The translations under genes were made by a program, and so were the position numbers. 64,000 nt of DNA from JAJDAH01 sp964487605 (GTDB taxonomy: Bacteria; Myxococcota_A; Polyangia; Polyangiales; Polyangiaceae), in NCBI GenBank assembly GCA_964487605.1, contig CAZARU010000008.1, positions 45,051 to 109,050 on the forward strand, read 5' to 3'. The notes under the pieces are model-generated. The model made no database searches and was not told the origin of the DNA. It worked only from the letters and a program-made list of their open reading frames with translations. Positions 26,841-34,788 of this stretch are shown here, in pieces (the first letter of the stretch is position 1; each line of letters starts with the position of its first letter).

Positions 26841-27536
26841 TCACCGCGCTTCGGCGCCGGGCTCCTCCGGGAACATCCAGCGCACGAGCCCGACGGCCGC
26901 GGCGGCGCCGACCAGTTCGGCCGCGATGAAGGCGGGCACGTCCGCGGGCCGGATCCCGGCGAACGTGTCGGTGAACAATCGCGCCACGGTGACCGCCGGG
27001 TTGGCGAACGACGTCGACGACGTGAACCAGTACGCCGCGGTGATGTAGCCACCGACGACCCAGGCGACCGCGGATGGCCGGCGCCGCACCGTGGCCCAGA
27101 TGGCGAGGACCAGCCCGAGGGTGGCGACCACCTCGCCCACGAGCTCGCCCACGCTGCTGCGCTCGCGCTTCGAGAGCTGCACGACCCCCTCGCCGAACAT
27201 GACGTGGGTCACGGCCACGCCGCCCAGTCCGCCGACGATCTGAGCGGCGACGTAGCCGGGCACCTCGCGCCACGTCATCGCCCCCAGGGCGGCGGCGGAC
27301 AGGCTCACGACGGGGTTGAAGTGCGCGCCCGACACCGGCCCGAACACGACGATGAGCACGACGAGCGCCGCACCCGTCGCGAGGGTGTTCGCGAGCAGTG
27401 CGATGGCGACGTTGCCGCCGGCGAGCCGGTCCCCCATGATCCCGGAGCCGACGACGGCCACGAGAAGGAACGCGGTGCCCAGCGCCTCCGCCGCGATGCG
27501 CTGGCTCGACGTGACGCGGTGGACGCTGGGTGCCAT
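26841..27536 (-). CDS. Aquaporin (MIP family)
   Basis: 231 residues with six transmembrane segments and both half-helix motifs: GAHFNPVVS (NPV at about 74-76, in place of the usual first NPA) and SFANPAVTVARL (NPA at 179-181). The second half has the conserved Arg-like constriction sequence after NPA. The NPV/NPA combination marks a bacterial subgroup distinct from AqpZ and GlpF, so permeability to water, glycerol or metalloids cannot be decided from sequence. It lies 48 nt after the PGM1-like ligase on the same strand and may share its transcript. Confidence 0.92.
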   Translation of the reverse strand: MAPSVHRVTSSQRIAAEALGTAFLLVAVVGSGIMGDRLAGGNVAIALLANTLATGAALVVLIVVFGPVSGAHFNPVVSLSAAALGAMTWREVPGYVAAQIVGGLGGVAVTHVMFGEGVVQLSKRERSSVGELVGEVVATLGLVLAIWATVRRRPSAVAWVVGGYITAAYWFTSSTSFANPAVTVARLFTDTFAGIRPADVPAFIAAELVGAAAAVGLVRWMFPEEPGAEAR

Positions 27537-27584
27537 CTCGATGATCGCCGGATCGCGCTGGCGCGACGAGCGCGCGGGCGGACT

Positions 27585-29189
27585 CTACCTCGACGGGCGC
27601 CGTGATCGCGACCTCTGGCGCCGCCCACCGGACGGACCCGGGCCACGCGGCGTGGTCTCTCGATCGAGGGCGGCCACGGTCCGCTGGTACCAGCCTGCCG
27701 CCTCCTCGGCCGACGCACCGATGGCGGTGAACCCGACCTTGCCGAACTGAGAGATGGCGCCGAGGAGGTGGAACACCACACCCGTCTCGTTCCACGGCTG
27801 GTAGTGCACGTCGTGGACGGCCGCGATGTCGAGGACGTCCTCCGGCATGAGCCCGCGATAGCTCGGCTTCGTCAGGTTGTCGGTCGAGACGTAGTAGCGA
27901 GGCTCTCCCCGTCGCGTCACGTAGAGGCCGCTCTGGTCGTCGTAGGCGCCGTCGTTCAGCAACTTCATCGTCATGATCGGATGCGTGGTGCCGGTCATGC
28001 GCAGGTTGATCTCGATCGCGAACCGCTCCCAGCCGCTCTTCGTCTCCACGGTGACGAAATCCACGGCGACACGACCGACCACGCCGCGGCGCACCAGGAT
28101 CTCTCCGACGCGGAGAGCGTCCTCCTGGATCAGACGCCGGTAGCCCTCGTGAGCCGGAAACTGGCAGCCGAGATACACCTGACCGCCCACTCCGCCCAGG
28201 AGCTGATCGTGCGTGCTCATGGGCTCGAGGTCGCCACGCGGATTGATGCGGAGCTGCGCGCTCGGCGAGCCCTTTCGCCGGCCCTCCAGGAACGCCTCCA
28301 CGACGGCCCCCTTCTGGACGATCTGCTCGGCGAACCGTGCCCACGTCTCGTTCGGACCTATGAACTGCAGGTCCCGGCCGAGCGCCTCGAGCACGGCGTC
28401 TCGACGCGCAGCGTGACCTGCTCGCCCCGGAGCGACGCGCCCCATGCCGGCGAGCGGCAGGATGGCGTTCCCCTCCCCGCTGAAGCCTTCGTTCAGCTTC
28501 ACCACGGTGCGACGCAGCTCGGGCTGGTCCTCCCACAGTGACGCCACGGCCTCGGCGACGCCCCCCACGGAGTGCAGATCCTCGGCCCCCGCGGGGAGCG
28601 GAACGCCGGCTCGACGAAAGACCTTCCGCGACCCGCTCTTGGTCCCGAGGTGCAGCAACCGGGGATCCACGCCGTAGAGCGGCAGACCGAGCTGAACCGC
28701 CAGGCGTCGTTCGCGATCACTCACCGTGAAGACCGTCATGTGGGCGCGCTCCGGATCGATGGCTCGGCGAATGCGGTCCACCAGGCGCGGGCGCTCGAGA
28801 ACCTTGTCCGTCAGCGGACGCGGGCTCGCGTCGTAACAGGAGATCATGGTGAGCCGCTCGCGCGCGTGGGCCGTCGGAATGCCGCCGATGAGCGCCAGGA
28901 AGTAGTCGAGGATGGCGGGGTGAATCGGCTGCGACGTCACGTACACGAGACGCGCGCGGGGCTTTCGCAAGAGGCCCAGGGTGAAGAGCATCCGCTCTTC
29001 GTACGCGTTGATGCCGGGAATCGCCGCGAGCTGGAATCCGTCCAGCGACAGGCTCGGAACGACGACGACGTCTCGCGGCCCGCCGTCGGGGTCCTGCAGC
29101 TTCAGCCACCGGTCGACGAGCTCCTGCTGGAGCTCCGCGAAGCGGCGGCGCTCTGCCCGAGGCGTCAGCAGCGCACCGTGGTCCGCCAT
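27585..29189 (-). CDS. ATP-grasp peptide ligase, PGM1-related
   Basis: 534 residues from the ATG at 29189; the extra 22 codons upstream are Arg-rich and unlikely to be coding. The N-terminal part (VVVPSLSLDGFQLAAIPGIN, YEERMLFTLGLLRKP, YVTSQPIHPAILDYFLALI) is the characteristic leader of PGM1-type proteins. The ATP-grasp core follows: KSGSRKVFRRAGVP, VVKLNEGFSGEGNA, and FAIEINLRMTGTTHP with the metal-binding Glu/Asn. In pheganomycin biosynthesis PGM1 couples an unusual amino acid to a ribosomal peptide. No precursor peptide is evident here, so this relative may act on another amine or peptide. It sits between a PanE-like reductase and an aquaporin. Confidence 0.82.
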   Translation of the reverse strand: MADHGALLTPRAERRRFAELQQELVDRWLKLQDPDGGPRDVVVVPSLSLDGFQLAAIPGINAYEERMLFTLGLLRKPRARLVYVTSQPIHPAILDYFLALIGGIPTAHARERLTMISCYDASPRPLTDKVLERPRLVDRIRRAIDPERAHMTVFTVSDRERRLAVQLGLPLYGVDPRLLHLGTKSGSRKVFRRAGVPLPAGAEDLHSVGGVAEAVASLWEDQPELRRTVVKLNEGFSGEGNAILPLAGMGRVAPGRAGHAARRDAVLEALGRDLQFIGPNETWARFAEQIVQKGAVVEAFLEGRRKGSPSAQLRINPRGDLEPMSTHDQLLGGVGGQVYLGCQFPAHEGYRRLIQEDALRVGEILVRRGVVGRVAVDFVTVETKSGWERFAIEINLRMTGTTHPIMTMKLLNDGAYDDQSGLYVTRRGEPRYYVSTDNLTKPSYRGLMPEDVLDIAAVHDVHYQPWNETGVVFHLLGAISQFGKVGFTAIGASAEEAAGWYQRTVAALDRETTPRGPGPSGGRRQRSRSRRPSR

Positions 29190-29287
29190 CGACTCGCGGG
29201 AGCGTCGTGGCTTCGGCACGTGCCGACGTCTACCGTGCCCGGCGGAACACCTCAACGGGCCGCGGCGCGATCATCTGCCGGCGCAGG

Positions 29288-30211
29288 TCACCGCGGCTGC
29301 AGGCCGCGCAGCAGCGCCGTCAGCGCGTCGTGAATCGGCGTGGGCACCGCGTGCTTCCTGCCGCGGCTCACCACCGCGGCCTGCAGCGACTCCACCTCGT
29401 GCTCCCTCGCCGCCAGGACGTCCTGCAGCATGGAGGGTTCGGTCGTGGCCCACACCGTGCGCGAGCCGTCGATCATCGCGTCCACCAGGGCCTCGGGCAG
29501 GGGCGCGCCGTCCGCCCGGGCCACGGCGAGGATCTCGTGCATCGCTCCGCGAACGAGCGCTTCGAGAGACGGCTCCTTCAGCACCTCACCGGGGACGAGG
29601 CGCGTGAGCGCGCAGATGCCGTTGAACGGGCCGTTCCACAGGAGCTTCCCCCAGAGCACCTTCCCCAGGTCGGGCTTGGCCTCGGTGTCGATTCCCGCGT
29701 CCGACAGCGTCTTCGCGAGGGCCTCCACGCGCGCCAGGTCCCCCCCGCGATACGGGGCGAGGACGATGGTTCCGCCGCCCACCAGGCGGACGCGCCCGGG
29801 GCCCACGACCGCCGAACCCATGCGCGCAATGCCACCGATGGTCCTGCCCTCGCCCACGTGCGCCGCCAGGACGTCCTCGGAGTCGAGTCCGTTCTGCAGC
29901 GGTACGGCCGCACCGTCCGCGACCAGCGCCCGCGCGACACCCGGGCCGAGCGCATCCAGAGCCGGCGTCTTGACCGCGACGAGGGCGACCTCGGACGTGC
30001 CCGGAGCGACGTCCTCGAGTCGTTCGACGACCCGCCCACGTCCGACGAGCACTCCGTCGGGCGTCTCGACGTGCAGCCCATCGTCGCGGATCGCGCGGCC
30101 ATGCTCGCCGCGGGCGAGGAACGTCACGTCGTGTCCCGCCAGGGCGAGCTTCACGCCGAAGTACCCACCGACGGCCCCGGAACCGGCTATCAGGACGCGC
30201 ATCGAACGCAT
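29288..30211 (-). CDS. 2-dehydropantoate 2-reductase-like protein (PanE/ApbA family)
   Basis: 307 residues; MRSM allows starts at 30211 or 30202. The nucleotide-binding loop is GSGAVGGYFG at about 10-19, VAVKTPAL near 80 and PLQNGLDSEDVL near 103 match the NADPH and substrate regions, and WGKLLWNGPFNGICALT holds the expected catalytic Lys and Asn near 186-195. The pantothenate reaction is NADPH reduction of ketopantoate to pantoate, but many paralogues of this family act on other 2-oxo acids. With no pantothenate genes alongside, the substrate stays open. It lies 98 nt before the PGM1-like ligase. Confidence 0.87.
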   Translation of the reverse strand: MRSMRVLIAGSGAVGGYFGVKLALAGHDVTFLARGEHGRAIRDDGLHVETPDGVLVGRGRVVERLEDVAPGTSEVALVAVKTPALDALGPGVARALVADGAAVPLQNGLDSEDVLAAHVGEGRTIGGIARMGSAVVGPGRVRLVGGGTIVLAPYRGGDLARVEALAKTLSDAGIDTEAKPDLGKVLWGKLLWNGPFNGICALTRLVPGEVLKEPSLEALVRGAMHEILAVARADGAPLPEALVDAMIDGSRTVWATTEPSMLQDVLAAREHEVESLQAAVVSRGRKHAVPTPIHDALTALLRGLQPR

Positions 30212-30266
30212 GTACCAACGTCGCGCCGACGCGCCAACCGCGCCGCGCGACGGGGCCGGTCTTCGG

Positions 30267-32372
30267 TCAGCGTCGTCGGCGCCGCCGCCCGACGAGCATC
30301 GCCACCAGGGCGAGCGCCGAGAAGGCGCCGAGCGCCGAGCGCGACGGAGTCACCCCGCACCCACAGCCGCCGCCGCCGCCCGGCGCCGCCCCGGAAGACG
30401 CGGCGCTGCCGCCGCTCGACGAGGACGACGCCGCGGAGCCACCACGGCCCGCGGTGGGGTCACGCGGGTCGCGCGGGTCGAACGGCCCGCTGCCTCCGGT
30501 GCCTCCGGTGCCTCCGCCGTAGTAGTCCTCGCACGTCGGCTTGGCCGGCACCTCGAGCTGGGCCGCCGTGGGCACGGACGACGGACAGAGCACGCCCTGC
30601 CGCGCCTTTTGCTCGTTGGGCACCAGCCAGCCCCAGGGCCCGCACGAGTCGGGCCGGGGCGCACAGACGCGCACGTCCTCCAGCGCGTCGCTGAAGTCGC
30701 GCGCACCACGCGAACCGGACTGGCGCAGGATGGTGGCGCACGTGGGCAGGGGGGCGTCCGCGACGACCACCGCGCCCGAGCCCGCGTTGCACTCGCACGT
30801 GGGGAACCCGCCCACGTCGCGACAGCGGCCGACGGCGCCGCAAGAGAGCTCGGCGCACGCATTCGGCAGGGTGATGCCGGCCGCGGCGTAGTCGACGGTG
30901 TGTCGGTCGGGAACGCACGTGACCGACGGCTCGCCGTCGAGGTCGTTGAACACGCGAGCGACGAAGCCCGGGTTGCACGCGCAGCCGACTCCGCGATGCG
31001 TCGCGACGCACTCGCCTTCGCCGCAGTACACGGCGGCGCACCCCTGCACGTCCTCGACCGAGCGGTAGAACGCTCCGTCCACGACGTCGGACGCGCAGGC
31101 GTCGAGGCTCTTTCGGTTGCCCTGAAGCGTCAGGGGCCCGTTCACCACGGGCGCCCCCGGCTCGAACGCGGGGTCGAAGGACATCTCCTCCGGCGAGATG
31201 CGCGTGGTCAGACGCGTGACGCCGCCGTGCCTGGCGGCCAGCGCGTAATAGAGCTCGAAGCCCGAGACCAGCGCCTCCTCCGTGGCACAGTCTGCGGCGT
31301 CGAAGGCGTCCCCCGGGCACGAGCAGAATCCGTCGTTGCCGTACCCGCAGCGGTCGGTTGCGTCACCGCAGCACCCGTCCACGCCGGGCGGTCGCGGGGG
31401 GACCGCACCGGCAAACTCCATGACGAAGCCGTCGCCGCCCGCATCGTCCGCTGCGCGCGCGAGGACCATCGGGTAGTTCGGGCGACCGCCGCCCGTCGTG
31501 AGCCAGCTCGCGTCGATGCCGAGCAGCGGATGATCCACCGGAACGAACGCTTCGGTCGCCGTGGCGCCGAAGATGTAGCTCGTGACCGTGAGGTGGGGCT
31601 CGGCGGCCACGGCGGTGAGCTTCAGCGGGATCATCGGGTTCGACGCCGCGTACTTCATGCGCAGCGGTCGAATCTGGTCGACTCCCGCGCCGGGTACGAG
31701 CTTGCTGGCGACGAAGAGCATGCCGGCGTCGATGTAGCCCTGCATGAACGGCGTCATCGTGTCGTTGACGATGAACCCCTCGGCATTCAGCCAGGCGACC
31801 GCGGCCCCTGCGTCGCCGGCACCGAACGTGACGGTGTCGTACGCCCCGATCTGCTGCCTATCGATGACGTTGACGCCCCCACCTGACCCGCCCGCCGCGC
31901 CGCCGGAGCCGAGGCCCCCGTCCGCGGAGAAACCCCCGGCCGAACCGCCGCTTCCACCCGCGCCGCTGCCGAAGCACCCCGTGGGCGGGGGATGGTACTG
32001 GCACCGATACTCCGGCGACGGGCACAGGGACTGCACGGCGACCTGGATCGACGGCGCCGTAGCCTGGTCGACCAGCGCGAAGGTGATGCTCTCGCTGAGG
32101 GACAGCACCGGCACGTCGGGGACGGGCACGATCCACGCGAACTTGTCGGGCTCGCCGGCGTAGCGGATCAACACGTGGGCGGTCACGAAGCCCGGCTCCA
32201 CCTCGAAGATGATCTGCTCGGCCTGCTGGTTCACCGCAAACGCGTCATCGGAAACGGCCGGGATGGGCGGCGAGAGGCAGCCGCACGCGTGGGCGGGCGG
32301 CGTGATGGACGTGATGAACACCGCGGCGGACAGACCGACGCCGGCAACGAGCGAGCGAAGAGCGGATCGCAT
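30267..32372 (-). CDS. DUF2330 surface protein with EGF-like modules and MYXO-CTERM-type tail
   Basis: 701 residues from the ATG at 32372 with a strong GGGAGG ribosome site. A signal peptide is followed by HACGCLSPP and the DUF2330 domain (KFAWIVPVPDVPVLSLS near 90), then a Gly/Ser spacer. Two EGF-like modules follow in the second half (CAAVYCGEGECVATHRGVGC; CAELSCGAVGRC). The C-terminus is GGCGCGVTPS, a hydrophobic segment and six arginines. This Cys-Gly-Cys / transmembrane / Arg-rich plan is the MYXO-CTERM sorting tail, which is thought to be processed by a myxosortase so that the protein ends on the surface. Biological role unknown. Confidence 0.86.
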   Translation of the reverse strand: MRSALRSLVAGVGLSAAVFITSITPPAHACGCLSPPIPAVSDDAFAVNQQAEQIIFEVEPGFVTAHVLIRYAGEPDKFAWIVPVPDVPVLSLSESITFALVDQATAPSIQVAVQSLCPSPEYRCQYHPPPTGCFGSGAGGSGGSAGGFSADGGLGSGGAAGGSGGGVNVIDRQQIGAYDTVTFGAGDAGAAVAWLNAEGFIVNDTMTPFMQGYIDAGMLFVASKLVPGAGVDQIRPLRMKYAASNPMIPLKLTAVAAEPHLTVTSYIFGATATEAFVPVDHPLLGIDASWLTTGGGRPNYPMVLARAADDAGGDGFVMEFAGAVPPRPPGVDGCCGDATDRCGYGNDGFCSCPGDAFDAADCATEEALVSGFELYYALAARHGGVTRLTTRISPEEMSFDPAFEPGAPVVNGPLTLQGNRKSLDACASDVVDGAFYRSVEDVQGCAAVYCGEGECVATHRGVGCACNPGFVARVFNDLDGEPSVTCVPDRHTVDYAAAGITLPNACAELSCGAVGRCRDVGGFPTCECNAGSGAVVVADAPLPTCATILRQSGSRGARDFSDALEDVRVCAPRPDSCGPWGWLVPNEQKARQGVLCPSSVPTAAQLEVPAKPTCEDYYGGGTGGTGGSGPFDPRDPRDPTAGRGGSAASSSSSGGSAASSGAAPGGGGGCGCGVTPSRSALGAFSALALVAMLVGRRRRRR

Positions 32373-32500
32373 GGCTGGAACCTCCCGGGCGCGGCGCGTG
32401 GCACACGATGGCACAAGGCACCGCGACCCTCGGGTCCAAGCACGCACCGTGCCAGCCCCCTGCACCGGCCCCTCGCGGCGTAGTAGAAGGGGGCCGCAAC

Positions 32501-33361
32501 GTGCGCGCTCATCCCTCGATCGACTCCGTGTGGCTCCTCGGCGACGGCGCGCCCCGTTTCGGGTTGATGGGCGCACTCCACGGCAACGAGGTCGCGGGGT
32601 TGCGGGTGATCGAGCGGCTGGTCGCCACGCCGGACACCCTGGAGCCACGCCTGCGCGGCAGCCTCGCGCTCATCATCGGTAATCCGCGGGCGGCAGACGA
32701 AGGCCGGCGGTACTCGGCCGGCGGCACGGACATCAATCGGCTCTTCGGATTCGACTACGTGGAAGAGCTCGCCCGAGAGGCGTGGACGTACGAGCATCAC
32801 CGCGCTGCGGCGCTCCGGCCGCTGCTCGCCGAGCTGGACGCCCTGCTCGATCTGCACTCGGCGAGTCAGCCGACCGTGCCGTTCGCCGTTTGCGATCGGG
32901 CTCCCTCCGCGGTGGCCTTGGCGCGCCGGACGGGATGCCGCGTCACCTACGGCTGGGACGGGCCCGGAATGCTGATGGATCACGTCAGCATCGGGAGCTT
33001 CGTTCGAGCGGGTAAGCCCGCCCTCAGCGTCGAGTGCGGCCAGCACGCGGACCCGGACGCGATCGACGTCGCGTGGACCGTCACCGAGCGCTTCCTCGCC
33101 GCCGTCGGGGCCATCGAGGGGGACGCGACGCCCTTCGAGGAGCCGGCGTACGAGATCTTCGGACGCGTCGTGAAGCCGACCGTGGAGTTCCGGCTCGCCC
33201 GAGACTTCGGGAGCTTCGACAGGCTCGGGGCGGGCGCCATCCTGGGCAGCGGTGACGGCGTGACCATCACGCTGGATCGCGACGCGCACCTCATTCTCCC
33301 CACGCCGCGGGCGCAGCGCGGGGAGGACATCGTCTACCTCGCCAGGAGGGACGGCGCATGA
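32501..33361 (+). CDS. Succinylglutamate desuccinylase / aspartoacylase-family zinc hydrolase
   Basis: 286 residues from a GTG at 32501 preceded by AGAAGGGGG; the longer open frame upstream is Pro-rich and discounted. Zinc ligands are in place: HGNE at 27-30 and DLHSAS with His about 119. NPRAADEGRRY near 61 and DINRLFG near 78 form the substrate pocket. The family removes acyl groups from N-acyl amino acids or processes related amides. Its stop overlaps the start of the methyltransferase gene (ATGA at 33358-33361), so the two are probably co-translated and may act on the same compound. Confidence 0.85.
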   Translation: MRAHPSIDSVWLLGDGAPRFGLMGALHGNEVAGLRVIERLVATPDTLEPRLRGSLALIIGNPRAADEGRRYSAGGTDINRLFGFDYVEELAREAWTYEHHRAAALRPLLAELDALLDLHSASQPTVPFAVCDRAPSAVALARRTGCRVTYGWDGPGMLMDHVSIGSFVRAGKPALSVECGQHADPDAIDVAWTVTERFLAAVGAIEGDATPFEEPAYEIFGRVVKPTVEFRLARDFGSFDRLGAGAILGSGDGVTITLDRDAHLILPTPRAQRGEDIVYLARRDGA

Positions 33362-34161
33362 CCGAGTACGTGCTCGGAACTCACGAGGGGGAGCTGGCGC
33401 GCCTGGAGCTGCAGCAGGGGATCTGGCGCCACGTCACGGATCGGTTCTTCGACCGCATCGGTGTGAAGTCGGGGTGGCGGTGCCTGGACGTCGGATGCGG
33501 CCCGGGCTTCGTCACGCAGATGCTCGCGGAGCGCGTCGGGCCCACGGGGTCGGTCGTGGCGCTCGACCTGGCCGAGCACTGGCTGGCGAAGGTCGCGAGC
33601 GACGCGGAAGCGGCGGGGCGCACCAACGTCACGACTCGGCGCGGCAGCGTCACCGAGCTCGCGGACGAGGGAGCGTACGATCTCGTGTTCGCCCGGTGGG
33701 TGCTCTCGTTCGTACCCGACGCGACGGACGTCGTCCGGCGCATGGCGCGGGCCGCGAGCCCGGGCGGTGTGGTGGCGGTGCAGGACTACAACCACGAAGG
33801 CGTGTCGATCTTCCCGGAGAGTCGTGGGATGCGCGCGGCGATCCGCGCGACACGCGAGCTGTACGTGGGTTCGGCCGGTGACCCGTGGGTCGCGGGGAAG
33901 CTCCGCGGCGCCATGCTCGACGCAGGGTTGACCCTCACGGACTTCACTCCGATGGTCATGGCCGGCGGACCCGACTCCGACGCCTTCCGCTGGGCCGACG
34001 CATTCTTCCCGCGCTTCGTCGGCTCGTTCGTGGAGGACGGGCTCATGAGCGAGGAGGAGCGCGCGCTCTTCGACATCGAGTGGCGCCAGCGCCTGGCCGA
34101 CCCTCGGTCCACGTTCTTCTCGCCCATCGTGGTGGACGTCGCCGGCACGCGCCCGGGCTGA
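33358..34161 (+). CDS. Class I SAM-dependent methyltransferase
   Basis: 267 residues starting inside the previous gene's stop (ATGA). Motif I is LDVGCGPGFVTQM near 43-55, the acidic ribose ligand follows in VVALDLAEHWL, and ARWVLSFVPD near 118 is motif IV. The C-terminal part has a typical substrate-facing extension (FRWADAFFPRFVGSFVEDG). The acceptor is unknown. Coupling to the deacylase suggests a shared small-molecule substrate. Confidence 0.87.
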   Translation: MTEYVLGTHEGELARLELQQGIWRHVTDRFFDRIGVKSGWRCLDVGCGPGFVTQMLAERVGPTGSVVALDLAEHWLAKVASDAEAAGRTNVTTRRGSVTELADEGAYDLVFARWVLSFVPDATDVVRRMARAASPGGVVAVQDYNHEGVSIFPESRGMRAAIRATRELYVGSAGDPWVAGKLRGAMLDAGLTLTDFTPMVMAGGPDSDAFRWADAFFPRFVGSFVEDGLMSEEERALFDIEWRQRLADPRSTFFSPIVVDVAGTRPG

Positions 34162-34167
34162 TCGCCG

Positions 34168-34482
34168 TCAGCTCTTCGGCGGTGGGGTGGGCACCGGCGG
34201 AGCCGCACACCGCTTCACGCACGCCGAGACGCGCTGCTCGCAGCGAGCCTCGCACTCGGCACCGTCATCGCACCGGTCCAGGCAGTCCGTGAAGCGAGTC
34301 TGGCACCAGGTGTTGCAGCGCTGCACGCCGAGCGTCACGGCCGGCGAAGCCTCCGCGACCACCGGAACCGTCCCGACCAACCCGAGACCGGCGAAGGCGA
34401 GCCCTCGAGCAATCCGCGACAGGAGGCCCACGCCCACCCGGAACGGCAGCCCCGCGGGAGACTGGAGCCGAAAAAGGGTCAC
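34168..34482 (-). CDS. Small secreted protein with tandem CX3C motifs
   Basis: 104 residues starting at the GTG at 34482, which overlaps the stop of the upstream small membrane gene (GTGA). The N-terminal 50 residues are a signal peptide (LLSRIARGLAFAGLGLVGT, cleavage after VVAEA). The mature part has eight cysteines spaced C-x3-C-x6-C-x3-C-x5-C-x3-C-x6-C-x3-C, that is two CX3C/CX3C helical hairpins (CNTWC..CLDRC, CEARC..CVKRC). Such twin CX3C hairpins are known folds in oxidised compartments. It is the third gene of the pseudokinase unit; function unknown. Confidence 0.75.
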   Translation of the reverse strand: MTLFRLQSPAGLPFRVGVGLLSRIARGLAFAGLGLVGTVPVVAEASPAVTLGVQRCNTWCQTRFTDCLDRCDDGAECEARCEQRVSACVKRCAAPPVPTPPPKS

Positions 34483-34775
34483 GCCAGACCCGCAGCGACC
34501 CAGTGCACGGCGCGCCCCCCGAGTTCGATGGCGAAGCCCGTCGCCACCATCACGGCGAACCCGAGCACGAGGCCCCAAACCGAGCGCCGCGTCCTGGTGA
34601 AGTGGACCGGCAGGCAGAGCGGTCCGAACACGACGACCGCCGACCAGAAGCTCGCGTCGTTCCAGACGCGCGCGAGACGCTCGGGGGGTAGACGTTTCAT
34701 GTCGAAGCGCAGCGCGGCCCACGGCACCACGATGTTCAGCGCGATCACCGCGCTCAGATCGAGGACGTCTGCCAA
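34479..34775 (-). CDS. Small polytopic membrane protein
   Basis: 98 residues with about three hydrophobic segments (DLSAVIALNIVVPWAALRF, SAVVVFGPLCLPV, GLVLGFAVMVATGFAI). I do not recognise the family. It starts 13 nt after the pseudokinase stop and its own stop overlaps the start of the CX3C protein gene, so the three genes very probably form one transcript and may encode one membrane-envelope complex. Confidence 0.75.
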   Translation of the reverse strand: MADVLDLSAVIALNIVVPWAALRFDMKRLPPERLARVWNDASFWSAVVVFGPLCLPVHFTRTRRSVWGLVLGFAVMVATGFAIELGGRAVHWVAAGLA

Positions 34776-34788
34776 GCGGCAGCCTCGC

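Noticed and set aside
24976..28536. An 1,186-codon minus-strand open frame antisense to the IgGFc-binding-type gene and running into the aquaporin/PGM1 region
   Set aside because: Composition is Arg/Gly/Ala-rich and has no recognisable fold; the overlapping genes have clear motifs.
34300..34320. Sigma-54-like -24/-12 sequence (TGGCAC...TTGC)
   Set aside because: The spacing between GG and GC is one base too long and the sequence lies in the coding region of the CX3C protein.
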